A stretch of 64,000 nt of DNA. Source: Streptomyces californicus. GTDB lineage: Bacteria > Actinomycetota > Actinomycetes > Streptomycetales > Streptomycetaceae. The position numbers and the translations under genes were made by a program. The notes under the pieces are model-generated. The model saw nothing but the letters and a program-made list of their open reading frames with translations, was not told the DNA's origin and did not search any database. The stretch is taken from the NCBI RefSeq assembly GCF_000717645.1, contig NZ_JNZZ01000012.1, forward strand, positions 62,001 through 126,000, given 5' to 3'. This document shows positions 34,448-42,894 of this stretch, piece by piece. The stretch's first letter is position 1. Each line of letters begins with the position of its first letter.

Positions 34448-35350
34448 ATGAGCCGCGGACAGGCCGGGGCGGACGGCGGGGAGCCCGAAGAAGCCGCCGG
34501 CGCCGGGGCGGAGGCCGTGACCGCGGCCCCGGACGCCGGGGCGGGTGCGGCGGACACGGCCGCACCGGCGGACCCCGTGCCGGGCCCGCCCGCCTCCGCC
34601 CCGCCCGCCTTCGCCCCCGACTCCCTGGTCCTGAACCGGAAGCTGCCGCTCTGGTACCAGGTCTCCCAGTCCCTGCGCGCCTCCATACTCGGCCGCCCGC
34701 AGGGCTCCCCCGCCCGGCTGCCCACCGAGGAGCAGCTCGCCGCCCACTACGGGGTCAGCGTGCTCACGATGCGCCAGGCCCTCAAGGAGCTGGAGACGGA
34801 GGGGCTGATCAGCCGGCACCGGCGGCGCGGCACGTTCATCGAGCCGCGTGCCCGGCGGGTCTCCCCGGTCCGGCTGCTGGGCTCGGTGGACGCGATCGTG
34901 GCGCAGCAGTCCGGGGAGGCCACGACCGTGCTCGACCACGGCACCGTGCCGGTGCCGGGCGATCTCGCGGAGTTCTTCCCCCGGCGCGCCGAAGTCGCCT
35001 GCTTCCGGCGGCTGCGCCGCGACGGCGGCAGCGACGAGCCCACCAACTGGGCGGAGAACGCGGTGCTCCCCGAGATCGCCGCCCGCATCGACGTGGCCGA
35101 CCTCGAACGCTGGCCGATGACCAAGGTGCTGCGCGACGTCGTCGGGGTGCGGATCTCCCGGATCACCGACACGGTGGAGGCCCGGCTCGCCGACCCCGTC
35201 ACCGCCGAACTGCTCCAGGTCCCCCTGCTCAGCCCGATCCTGCACTACACGGGCGTGACGTACGACGAGGACGGGCAGGTCGTGGACGTGGCCCGGATCC
35301 GCTACCGGGGCGACCGGTTCGCCTTCTCCGTGACGGTGGAGGCCCACTGA
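34448..35350 (+). CDS. GntR family (HutC subfamily) regulator
   Basis: The 300-residue protein starts with about 55 residues of Ala/Gly/Pro/Asp-rich low complexity. A winged HTH follows: LPLWYQVSQSLRASILGR, LPTEEQLAAHYGVSVLTMRQALKELETEGLISRHRRRGTFIEP. The C-terminal UTRA-type ligand domain has PMTKVLRDVVGVRISRITDTVEARLADPVTAELL and ends RYRGDRFAFSVTVEAH. A GTG two codons before the ATG is an equally possible start. It lies 53 bp downstream of hmgA, so regulation of aromatic catabolism is plausible, but no operator was identified. Confidence 0.88.
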   Translation: MSRGQAGADGGEPEEAAGAGAEAVTAAPDAGAGAADTAAPADPVPGPPASAPPAFAPDSLVLNRKLPLWYQVSQSLRASILGRPQGSPARLPTEEQLAAHYGVSVLTMRQALKELETEGLISRHRRRGTFIEPRARRVSPVRLLGSVDAIVAQQSGEATTVLDHGTVPVPGDLAEFFPRRAEVACFRRLRRDGGSDEPTNWAENAVLPEIAARIDVADLERWPMTKVLRDVVGVRISRITDTVEARLADPVTAELLQVPLLSPILHYTGVTYDEDGQVVDVARIRYRGDRFAFSVTVEAH

Positions 35351-35419
35351 CCCCGCCCGCGGGGCCGCCGACCGCCGTTACGATGCGATGGGTCACGGCG
35401 GACAGGGGAGGACGGCTCG

Positions 35420-36712
35420 GTGGCAGCGCGCAGGACGGCGGCAGCCGCGCCCGGCGGGGACACGGAGTCCTCGCCGCTCGACGCGTTCTGCCCGCTCGAC
35501 GAGCTGATGCCCTGGTCCGTACGGCCGCTGAGGCCCGGCCGCACCTGGGTGAGCGGGCCCGACCCGGCGGCGCTGCGGGCCCGTTGGGAGCGCCTCGCCG
35601 CCGCCGGAGCCGAGGAGCGGGAGCGGCTGTTCGCGCCCACCCGGTCCCGTACGCCGCACACCTCGGTCGCCGCGCTGCCCGGCCACTCCACCGGTACCGC
35701 CCGGTTCGCCCGCGCGCCCGGCCCCTGCCCCGACCCCGTACGCGTCCTGCACGGCCCGTACGACGAACAGTGGCTGCTGCCCGACCACCGGCTGATCGAC
35801 GCGGCCCGTCCGGAGCTGTGGCGGGTCGCCGACGGGCGGCAGCTCTTCGCGGTCGAGCACGGCGCGGTCCCCGAGGACTCCGGGCCCGCCCTGTCGGTGA
35901 CCGCGCTGCTGCCCGACGGGTACTCCCCCGCCGGGCGGCCCGGCCGGATCAGGCCGCTCTTCCGCAGGCCCGGCGGTACGGAGGCCAACCTCGCGCCGGG
36001 ACTTCCGGAGCTGCTGCGCGGGCGGCTCGGCGGCGGGGCGGATCCGGACGCGTTCACCCCGGAGGCCGTGCTGGCCTGGTTCCTGGCGGCCGCCCGTCCC
36101 TCTCCCGCCGGGCCCCTCGTCCCGCTGCCGGGCGACGGCGAGGTGTGGGCGGCGGGGGTGGCGCTCGGCCGTGAGCTGACGTGGCTCCAGACGCGCGGGG
36201 GGCGGGACGGCGAGCGGCCCCGGCTGCCGGGCGGGCGCAGACCCTATGTGCGGGCGGCGCTGCCCGCCCGGCCCGGCGAGCTGTCATACGACGCCGGTGA
36301 CGAGGCGCTGACGGCAGGCGAGGGCCGGATCGCGCCGGTGCCCGCGGCGGCCTGGGAGTTCACGGCGGGCGGGGTGCGGGTGCTGGAGCGGTGGTTCCGG
36401 CTCCGGGCCGCCGCGGCGGCGGGGCTGCGGACGGACGGGGAGGTCCCGGACGGCCTGGACGCGGTCGGTGCGCGCGGCTGGACCCGGGAGTGGACGTCGG
36501 AGCTGCTCGAACTCATCACCGTGCTCGCCCTCGTGGACGGCGCGGCGGAGCGCCGGAAGGAACTGGCGGCCCGGCTGGACGCGGGCCCGCTGATCGGGCC
36601 CGCCGAGCTGCGGTCGACGGGGGTGCTCCCGGCCCCTGCCCGGTCGCGGCGGCCCGCGTCGGTGCTCGGACACCAGGAGGAGGGCCCGGACGGGCAGTTC
36701 GCGCTGCTGTGA
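35420..36712 (+). CDS. Stand-alone type ISP restriction/modification specificity-domain-like protein
   Basis: The 430-residue protein matches, by recall of motif order, the C-terminal specificity domain of type ISP restriction enzymes that is widespread in Streptomyces. The motifs include DELMPWSVRPLRPGRTWV, ERERLFAPTRSRTPHT, ARPELWRVADGRQLFAVEHG, FRRPGGTEANLAPGL, GRRPYVRAALPARPGELSYDAG and the closing PASVLGHQEEGPDGQFALL. No helicase, nuclease or methyltransferase motif is present here or in flanking genes, so it is an orphan. The GTG start has GGGGAGGA seven bases upstream. Whether it still binds DNA is unknown. Confidence 0.75.
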   Translation: MAARRTAAAAPGGDTESSPLDAFCPLDELMPWSVRPLRPGRTWVSGPDPAALRARWERLAAAGAEERERLFAPTRSRTPHTSVAALPGHSTGTARFARAPGPCPDPVRVLHGPYDEQWLLPDHRLIDAARPELWRVADGRQLFAVEHGAVPEDSGPALSVTALLPDGYSPAGRPGRIRPLFRRPGGTEANLAPGLPELLRGRLGGGADPDAFTPEAVLAWFLAAARPSPAGPLVPLPGDGEVWAAGVALGRELTWLQTRGGRDGERPRLPGGRRPYVRAALPARPGELSYDAGDEALTAGEGRIAPVPAAAWEFTAGGVRVLERWFRLRAAAAAGLRTDGEVPDGLDAVGARGWTREWTSELLELITVLALVDGAAERRKELAARLDAGPLIGPAELRSTGVLPAPARSRRPASVLGHQEEGPDGQFALL

Positions 36713-36879
36713 CGAGCGGCCGGGCCGGGCTCCCACGCCGGCGCGGCACCCCGCCGTACTGTCGCGGCTGCCACCGGCCGGGCGTCCACCGCGCTGTCGC
36801 GGCTCGTGCCGCCGTACGCCCCGCCGGGCCGGGCCGGGGAGGGGTGACGAAAGGGCCGGTCGGAGGGTATGCACGGGGC

Positions 36880-38076
36880 ATGAACACCACCCCTCTCCCT
36901 CTCGAAGGCGTCACCGTGGTGGCCGTCGAGCAGGCGGTCGCCGCCCCCTTCGCCACCCGCCAGCTCGCCGATCTCGGCGCCCGGGTCGTCAAGGTGGAGC
37001 GCCCGGACGGCGGCGACTTCGCGCGCGGCTACGACACGGCGGCACGCGGCCTCGCCTCGCACTTCGTCTGGTGCAACCGCGGCAAGGAGTCCCTGGCCGT
37101 CGATCTCAAGGACCCGCGCGGCCTCGCGATCGTCCGTGAACTGGTGGCCGGGGCCGATGTGTTCGTACAGAATCTGGCCCAGGGGGCGGCCGCCCGGCTC
37201 GGGCTCGACGCCGCCTCGCTCTGCGCGGCCCATCCGCGCCTGGTGGCGGTGGACATCTCCGGGTACGGGGCGGGCGGGCCGTACGCGCACAAGCGGGCCT
37301 ACGACATGCTCGTGCAGTGCGAGGCCGGTCTGGTCTCGGTGACGGGGACGGCGGCGCAGCCGGTGAAGGCGGGGATTCCGGCGGCGGACATCGCGGCGGC
37401 CATGTACGCCTTCTCCGGGGTGCTGGCGGCCCTTCTGCGGCGGGCGACGACCGGGCGGGGCGGCCCGGTGGAGGTCTCCATGCTCGACGCGCTGGCCGAG
37501 TGGATGGGCCACCCGCTCCACCAGGGCATGCACGGTTCGCCTCCCCCGGCGCGTACCGGACTCGCGCACTCGGTGATCGCTCCGTACGACGCCTACGCGA
37601 CGGCCGACGGCGAGCAGGTGCTGCTCTCCGTGCAGAACGACCGGGAGTGGCGGCGGCTGGCCGAACAGGTGCTCTTCCGGCCCGAGTTGGCCGACGATCC
37701 GGACTTCGCGACGAACGCGGCGCGGACCGCGAACCGGGAGCGGACCGACGCGACGGTGGCCCGGGCCCTGGCGGCCCTGACGGGCGGTGAGGCGCTGGCC
37801 CGGCTGGAGGCGGCGGGCATCGCCTGCGCCCGGCTGAACACGGTGGCCGATGTGGCGGCGCATCCGCAGCTCGCGGCGCGGGACCGGTGGCGGGAGGTGG
37901 GTTCGCCGGTGGGGCCGCTGCGGGCGCTGCTGCCGCCGATCACGCTGCCGGGAAGCGCGGAGGCGCGTATGGGCGCCGTACCGGCGCTGGGTGAGCACAC
38001 CGATGCGCTGCTGCGAGCCCTGGGGATGACGGACGAGCAGACATCGGTGCTGCGCCGGGACGGGGTGATCGCCTGA
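36880..38076 (+). CDS. CaiB/BaiF family CoA-transferase
   Basis: The 398-residue class III CoA-transferase has the N-terminal EGVTVVAVEQAVAAPFATRQLADLGARVVKVE, HFVWCNRGKESLAVDLKDPRG, and the catalytic aspartate in KRAYDMLVQCEAGLVSVTG. VSMLDALAEWMGHPLHQGMHG follows. Enzymes of this family transfer CoA between carboxylates such as oxalate/formate, succinate or mesaconate; the substrate cannot be read from the sequence. The ATG at 36880 has GGGG close upstream. It is the last gene of a co-directional run from hmgA but is separated by 167 bp. Confidence 0.9.
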   Translation: MNTTPLPLEGVTVVAVEQAVAAPFATRQLADLGARVVKVERPDGGDFARGYDTAARGLASHFVWCNRGKESLAVDLKDPRGLAIVRELVAGADVFVQNLAQGAAARLGLDAASLCAAHPRLVAVDISGYGAGGPYAHKRAYDMLVQCEAGLVSVTGTAAQPVKAGIPAADIAAAMYAFSGVLAALLRRATTGRGGPVEVSMLDALAEWMGHPLHQGMHGSPPPARTGLAHSVIAPYDAYATADGEQVLLSVQNDREWRRLAEQVLFRPELADDPDFATNAARTANRERTDATVARALAALTGGEALARLEAAGIACARLNTVADVAAHPQLAARDRWREVGSPVGPLRALLPPITLPGSAEARMGAVPALGEHTDALLRALGMTDEQTSVLRRDGVIA

Positions 38077-38121
38077 GCCGTCCCGAGCGGAGGGGCGGTC
38101 CGGGCGATGCCGTGCGGTGGG

Positions 38122-38385
38122 TCAGTGGCGGCTGCCGAAGAGCGAGCGCCGCAGTCGCCGCAGCGGCGCGAAGAGCGAGACGCGCGCGCTCCTGCTCCGG
38201 CGGCTGTGCGCGACGTCGCGCGAGGTCAGCTCGCGCATCAGCAGCGTCGCCTCGGCCGCTTCGCGCTGCGGGACGACAGGGCCGCCGAGCACCGCGAGAT
38301 GGCGGTCGAGGCGCCTGCTGGTCGCGCCGGTCCCACACGTGATGGCAGGCACACGCGGCCTGCTCCGCACCGTTATCTGTTCCAT
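38122..38385 (-). CDS. Small basic conserved hypothetical protein
   Basis: The 87-residue, arginine-rich protein begins MEQITVRSRPRVPAITC. It contains ATSRRLDRHLAVLGGPVVPQ and REAAEATLLMRELTSRDVA and ends RLRRSLFGSRH. This sequence type recurs in Streptomyces as an uncharacterised family. GGGGAG lies five bases before the ATG. There is no domain or signal peptide. It is convergent with the CoA-transferase gene. Confidence 0.7.
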   Translation of the reverse strand: MEQITVRSRPRVPAITCGTGATSRRLDRHLAVLGGPVVPQREAAEATLLMRELTSRDVAHSRRSRSARVSLFAPLRRLRRSLFGSRH

Positions 38386-38662
38386 GTCACTCCCCACCCG
38401 TACGAGGGCACCCGGTCCGGGCAGGTTAACCCTATCGTTCCCCGGGGACACCCGTGTATCCCGGCCACAGGATTGCGCACACACATACGGAGGTTGACGG
38501 CCCGTTACCGAATCCACGCGATTCCAGGGCGACTTGGGGCGGTTCGCCGGTTTTGGCCGGGGGCTCTCAGCCGACGGCGCACCTCTCCCCGGCCTCGACG
38601 GGCGGGTCGCCTCCCCGGGCGTGGCATCCCGCCCGGGGAGGACGGAGCACGGAACGCGCCTG

Positions 38663-39466
38663 TCAGGCGGCCGACTTGAAGACCGGGAGGTAGCCGCCCG
38701 ACTGCCCGGCGGCGGTGGGGTGGTAGGACTCGCCGATGTTCAGCCAGTTCACGCTGTGCAGCCAGGAGCTGTTCGAGCAGATCTCGTGTCCGGCGAAGGT
38801 CGTCCTGACGTCGCCGAAGGCGAAGCCGTGGTCCGCGGCCCGCTTGGCGGTGGCGGTGTTGAGGTGGTCGGAGGCCGCGTTGATGGCGGAGCGCTCCTTC
38901 TCGCTCAGGCCGGCGATGCAGCCGCCGCCCAGCTGGTAGAAGCGGGGGTAGCCGAGGACGACGACGCGCGCGGAGGGGGCCTTGGAGCGGATGGCCGAGT
39001 ACACCGAGTCGAGCCGGCCCGGCAGGGTGGAGTCGACGTAGGAGCGGGCGGTGGCGATCCGGTTGAGGCAGGTGGCCTCGGACTGCAGGACACACGTGGT
39101 CATCACGTCGGCGAAGCCCGCGTCGTTGCCGCCGATGGAGATCGACACGAGGTCGGTCGAGGCGTTCAGCTTGCCGAGCTGACCGCTCGTGACGTCGCCG
39201 GTCCGGGCGCCGGAGCAGGCGGCGAAGGCGAACGAGGACGGGGAGTTGGCGGCGGCCCAGAGCGCGGGGTACGCGCGGCTGCTGCGCTTGCAGTCGGAAC
39301 CGTCGTAAGCGCCGGCTCCGACGCCGGAGGAGTACGAGTCCCCGAGGGCCACGTAGTCGACGGCGGCGGCGGAGGAATCGGCGTTCGCGACCCCGACGCC
39401 GGTGAGGGCGAGGGCGGCGCCGAGCAGGAGGGAGGACGAGAACGCCACGAGTCTGGACATTTTCAT
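38663..39466 (-). CDS. Secreted SGNH/GDSL lipase
   Basis: The 267-residue extracellular hydrolase has a signal peptide ending near ANA-D30. Block I is YVALGDSYSSGVG with nucleophile S44, block III is SISIGGNDAGF, and the catalytic histidine is H249 in SYHPTAAG. Six cysteines probably form the three disulfides of Streptomyces SGNH lipases such as the S. rimosus enzyme and S. coelicolor SCO1725. It acts on short- to medium-chain esters outside the cell. It stands alone; its upstream region holds two GACCGGT repeats. Confidence 0.93.
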   Translation of the reverse strand: MKMSRLVAFSSSLLLGAALALTGVGVANADSSAAAVDYVALGDSYSSGVGAGAYDGSDCKRSSRAYPALWAAANSPSSFAFAACSGARTGDVTSGQLGKLNASTDLVSISIGGNDAGFADVMTTCVLQSEATCLNRIATARSYVDSTLPGRLDSVYSAIRSKAPSARVVVLGYPRFYQLGGGCIAGLSEKERSAINAASDHLNTATAKRAADHGFAFGDVRTTFAGHEICSNSSWLHSVNWLNIGESYHPTAAGQSGGYLPVFKSAA

Positions 39467-39702
39467 GGAACTCCTTGGACTCCTTGAGCAGGGGGTGTCT
39501 GCTTACTCCGTAGTAGCAGCGGACTCGCCCGACCGGTAGTGTCCATGCCAAAAATATGACCGGTGTGCTTCTGTCGGCCCCCGGGAGTTCAACGGACGCT
39601 CCGCCGCGCGCCCCTGTCGCCTCCTCAGCCCGGGAGCTCGGGTCCGGTCGGTCCGCCGGACCCCGCGAAACCCGGGTGCACGGAGCGGACCCGTGGCGGA
39701 TC

Positions 39703-40806
39703 ATGAGCGCCATGCCCGACTCCTTCGCCTCCGCTCTGCCGATCCGGCTCACCCTCGACGACGGCGACTCGCCGTCCGACGTCGTCGACGCGCTCTTCCT
39801 CGGGCGCTTCGCCAACGGCGAGCAGCCGTACGCGCGGAACACCTCCATCGACCGGGTGAAGGCCGGGGCGACGCTGCTGCCGCCGGGCGCCACCGTGCTG
39901 CGGAACGCCGGCGGCGACGACCGCAGCGCGACGCTCGCGGAGGGCGAGGGCTGGACCCTGCTGGCCTCCCGCTGGAGCCGGAACGCGGACGTGACCGTCA
40001 TCGCGACCACCCCGGACCTCGCGGCGGAGGTCCTCGCCCTGGCCACGGACGGCGCGAAGGACGAACCGGAGCCCCAGCCCGAGGACGTGACGATGGGCTT
40101 CTGGTACGTCTCGCCGAACCGCGGGCCGCACCGCACGACCCGCCGGATCAGCGCCCGGAGCTGGGAGGAGGCCCGTCCCGACTACACCGCCCCGGTGGCC
40201 GGCGCCCTCGACCGGCTGATGAAGGTGACCCCGGACGACGTCGCCGGCCGGCTGCTCCTGCTGCACGGTCCGCCCGGCACCGGCAAGACGTCCGCGCTGC
40301 GCACCCTGGCCCGGGCCTGGCGCGACTGGTGCCAGGTCGACTGCGTACTGGACCCCGAGCGGCTCTTCAACGACGTCGGCTACCTGATGAACATCGCGAT
40401 CGGCGAGGACGACGGCACGGAGGAGGGCCGGTGGCGGCTGCTGCTCCTGGAGGACTGCGACGAGCTGATCCGCGGCGAGGCCAAGCACACGGCGGGCCAG
40501 GCCCTGTCCCGGCTGCTGAACCTGACGGACGGCCTGCTGGGCCAGGGCCGCAACGTCCTGGTGGGGGTCACCACCAACGAGGACCTGGAGCGGCTGCACC
40601 CGGCGGTCGTGCGGCCCGGCCGCTGCCTGGCCCGGATCGAGGTCGGCCCGCTGACCCGCGAGGAGTCGGCGGCCTGGCTGGGCACGGACGAGGGGGTGGG
40701 CCGGGAGGGCAACTCCCTGGCCGAGCTGTACGCGCTGCGGCGGGGCGCCGGCCCGGCGTCGCTGCCCCGCCAGGACGCGAGCGCCACCGCGGGGCTGTAC
40801 CTCTGA
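39703..40806 (+). CDS. DUF5925/AAA ATPase
   Basis: The 367-residue protein has an N-terminal DUF5925 part (DVVDALFLGRFANGEQPYARNT onward) and a C-terminal AAA module. Walker A is LLLLHGPPGTGKTSALRTLA and Walker B is WRLLLLEDCDELI. A sensor-like VLVGVTTNEDLERLHPAVVRPGRC follows, as in Bcs1/FtsH-type AAA proteins. Partner and substrate are unknown. A second in-frame ATG at 39712 is possible. Downstream is a 30-bp tandem repeat array. Confidence 0.82.
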   Translation: MSAMPDSFASALPIRLTLDDGDSPSDVVDALFLGRFANGEQPYARNTSIDRVKAGATLLPPGATVLRNAGGDDRSATLAEGEGWTLLASRWSRNADVTVIATTPDLAAEVLALATDGAKDEPEPQPEDVTMGFWYVSPNRGPHRTTRRISARSWEEARPDYTAPVAGALDRLMKVTPDDVAGRLLLLHGPPGTGKTSALRTLARAWRDWCQVDCVLDPERLFNDVGYLMNIAIGEDDGTEEGRWRLLLLEDCDELIRGEAKHTAGQALSRLLNLTDGLLGQGRNVLVGVTTNEDLERLHPAVVRPGRCLARIEVGPLTREESAAWLGTDEGVGREGNSLAELYALRRGAGPASLPRQDASATAGLYL

Positions 40807-40820
40807 CGCCGGGCGGCGCG

Positions 40821-40950
40821 GGGGCCGGTCCCGTACGCGTTCCGATGCGTGGGCCGGTCTCCGTACCCGGCCCGGTGCGTGGGCCGGTCTCCGTACGCGG
40901 CCCGGTGCGTGGGCCGGTCTCCGTACGCGGCCCGGTGCGCGGGCCGGACG
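40821..40950. repeat. 30-bp tandem repeat, four copies plus remnant
   Basis: Units start at 40821, 40851, 40881 and 40911 with a period of exactly 30. The last two are nearly identical, and the array breaks off after 40940. The consensus includes GGGCCGGTCTCCGTACGCGG. It fills the gap between the convergent AAA ATPase and GntR genes. Units follow each other without spacers, so this is not a CRISPR array. Confidence 0.85.
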
Positions 40951-40981
40951 GCGGGACCGGGACGGCGGCCCGGCGCGGGGG

Positions 40982-41356
40982 TCAGTCCCCGTACGCGGCC
41001 CGGAGGGCGTCCTGGGCCAGTGACAGCGCCTGTTCACGGGTGAGGCCGAGCCGCTCGGCGGTCTCCGCGTACGACCGGGCGGCGGCCGCGGCCCGTTGTT
41101 CGGCCGCCCCGCCGGCGGCGGCGACGAAGGTCCCGTTGCGCCCCCGGGTCTCGATCACCCCGTCCGCCTCCAGGGCGCGGTACGCCTTGGCGACGGTGTT
41201 GGCGGCGAGCCCCAGCTCCTCGGCGAAGCCGCGTACGGTCGGGAGCCGGTGGCCGACGGGCAGGGCTCCGGACCGGGCCAGTTCGGCGAGCCGGGCGCGG
41301 AGTTGCTCGTACGGGGCGATGCCGGAGTCCGGGTCGAGGACGATCATGTCAGTCAC
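40982..41356 (-). CDS. GntR family (YtrA subfamily) regulator
   Basis: The 124-residue short GntR protein has the winged HTH IAPYEQLRARLAELARSGALPVGHRLPTVRGFAEELGLAANTVAKAYRALEADGVIETRGRNGTFV and a helical tail with no large ligand domain. YtrA-type members usually control transporters or respond to cell-wall stress. The GTG at 41356 has GGGGAG nine bases upstream; ATG 41347 (MIVLDP) is the alternative. It is divergent from the GNAT gene. Confidence 0.85.
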   Translation of the reverse strand: MTDMIVLDPDSGIAPYEQLRARLAELARSGALPVGHRLPTVRGFAEELGLAANTVAKAYRALEADGVIETRGRNGTFVAAAGGAAEQRAAAAARSYAETAERLGLTREQALSLAQDALRAAYGD

Positions 41357-41413
41357 GCCCCGATTCTCCCCCACCCGGGGAAAAAGGGGAGGCGTCCGCG
41401 GCGGCGTCGCGCA

Positions 41414-41419
41414 TACGGT
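41414..41419 (+). promoter_or_regulatory. -10 element TACGGT for a leaderless start
   Basis: TACGGT ends six bases before the ATG at 41426 of the GNAT gene, with no ribosome site between. The -35 region is not recognisable. Confidence 0.45.
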
Positions 41420-41425
41420 CCCCGC

Positions 41426-42346
41426 ATGACTGTGATCGTGCGCGACTTCCGGCCGTCCGACGCCGAGGAGTGGACCCGGGTCCGCCGGGCCTCGGTCCCC
41501 TGGATGGTGGCCACTCCCGAACAGATCCTGCACGACCGGGCGCACGCCCATCCGGACCGGCACTACCGGCTGCTGGTCGCCGAGGAGGACGGCGAGATCA
41601 TCGCCACCGCCCAGGCCGGCATCGCCCACGACAGCCCGGAGCCGGGTCAGGGGTACTTCACCCCGCAGACGCTCCCCGGCCGCACCGGGCGCGGGGCGGG
41701 CTCGCTGCTGCTGCGCACGGCGGAGGAGCACCTGGCCGGCGTCGGGGCCACGGTGCTGTACGCGTGGGTGCTGGACGACCCGGAGAGCCTGGCGTTCGCC
41801 CGCAGGCGGGGCTACGAGCCCAAGCGCTCGGCCCACTTCCAGCGGCTGGCTCTCGCGGACGGCGCTCTGCCGCCGCGTCAGGATCTCCCGCCGGGTGTCG
41901 AGCTGCGGACCGGGGCCGACTTCGCGGACGATCCCCGGGCGCTGTTCGAGGCGGACGCCGAGGTGACGGCGGACGAGCCGGGCGACATCACCTCCGAGCT
42001 GGACGACTACGAGGACTGGCTGACGAACATCTGGGGGCATCCGGCCTTCGACCAGGGGCTCACCTCGGTGGCGCTGGTGGACGGAAGGGTGGCGGCGTTC
42101 AGCGCGGCCACCACCGACGGGGCGCACACCTATCTGAGCGCCATGACCGGCACCCTGCGGGCGTTCCGGGGGCGGGGTCTGGCCAAGCTCGCCAAGAACG
42201 ACTCGCTGCACCGGGCGCGGGCCGCCGGGTACACGGACGCCTACACGTCCAACGACACCGGCAACGGTCCGATGCTGGCCGTCAACCGGTGGTTCGGCTA
42301 CCAGGTCTGCGCGACGGAGGTCCGCCATGTCCGCGCTCTCCCCTGA
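41426..42346 (+). CDS. Tandem-GNAT acetyltransferase
   Basis: The 306-residue protein has two GNAT-like halves. The first has VIVRDFRPSDAEEW and the CoA loop GRTGRGAGSLLLRTAEEHL (Q/RxxGxG). The second ends with SAMTGTLRAFRGRGLAKLAKNDSLHRARAAGY and TSNDTGNGPMLAVNRWFGYQVC, as in mycothiol synthase-like double GNATs. The substrate is unknown. Its 3' end overlaps the DUF402 gene by 20 bp, so the two are co-transcribed. Confidence 0.87.
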   Translation: MTVIVRDFRPSDAEEWTRVRRASVPWMVATPEQILHDRAHAHPDRHYRLLVAEEDGEIIATAQAGIAHDSPEPGQGYFTPQTLPGRTGRGAGSLLLRTAEEHLAGVGATVLYAWVLDDPESLAFARRRGYEPKRSAHFQRLALADGALPPRQDLPPGVELRTGADFADDPRALFEADAEVTADEPGDITSELDDYEDWLTNIWGHPAFDQGLTSVALVDGRVAAFSAATTDGAHTYLSAMTGTLRAFRGRGLAKLAKNDSLHRARAAGYTDAYTSNDTGNGPMLAVNRWFGYQVCATEVRHVRALP

Positions 42347-42839
42347 TCCCGCGCCCGCCGGTGCGCGGGAGGTGGTGGTGGCCCTGACCAAGGCGGGCCG
42401 CACCAAGATCCGGTACCCGGCGGAGCTGGTCCGGGACGACGGGGTCCGCGTCACGGTCCGCGCGGCGTGGGCGGCGCCCGGGGTGCGGGACTTCGGGTTC
42501 GTCCGGTTCGAGCCGGGCGACGTCTTCACCGAGCACTACTGGCGCGACCGGTGGTTCGCGGTGAAGGAGGTCCGGGGCGGGGACGGCGTGCTCAAGGGCT
42601 GGTACTGCGACATCGCCCGACCCGCCGTCCTGGCGGGCGGGGTGCTGACGGTCGAGGACCTGGACCTGGACCTGTGGGTCTCGGCCGACGGGGCGTCGGT
42701 CCTGCGGCTGGACGAGGACGAGTTCGCGGACAGCGGCCTGGCCGGACGGGATCCGGCTGCGGCCGGGGCGGCGGTCGCCGCGCTGGACGAGCTGGATCGC
42801 CTGGCCCGTGCGGAGGGCCTGGCCGCCCTGCTGGCCTGA
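42327..42839 (+). CDS. DUF402 domain-containing protein
   Basis: The 170-residue protein carries the DUF402 (FomD/Ntdp-like) core: VRFEPGDVFTEHYWRDRWFAVKEVRGGDGVLKGWYCDIARPAVL followed by LTVEDLDLDLWVSADGASVLRLDEDEF. The conserved Tyr/Trp and Asp residues there bind divalent metal in characterised members, which hydrolyse nucleotide phosphoanhydrides. It begins 20 bp inside the 3' end of the GNAT gene, in a different frame. Confidence 0.86.
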   Translation: MSALSPDPAPAGAREVVVALTKAGRTKIRYPAELVRDDGVRVTVRAAWAAPGVRDFGFVRFEPGDVFTEHYWRDRWFAVKEVRGGDGVLKGWYCDIARPAVLAGGVLTVEDLDLDLWVSADGASVLRLDEDEFADSGLAGRDPAAAGAAVAALDELDRLARAEGLAALLA

Positions 42840-42894
42840 CGGGTCACCCGGCGCACGGGGGGCGTCGGGCCCGCGGCCTCCCGGCGGCCCCGCG

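Noticed and set aside
40821..40950. Possible CRISPR array
   Set aside because: Repeats of 30 bp directly abut each other without spacers and no cas gene is nearby.
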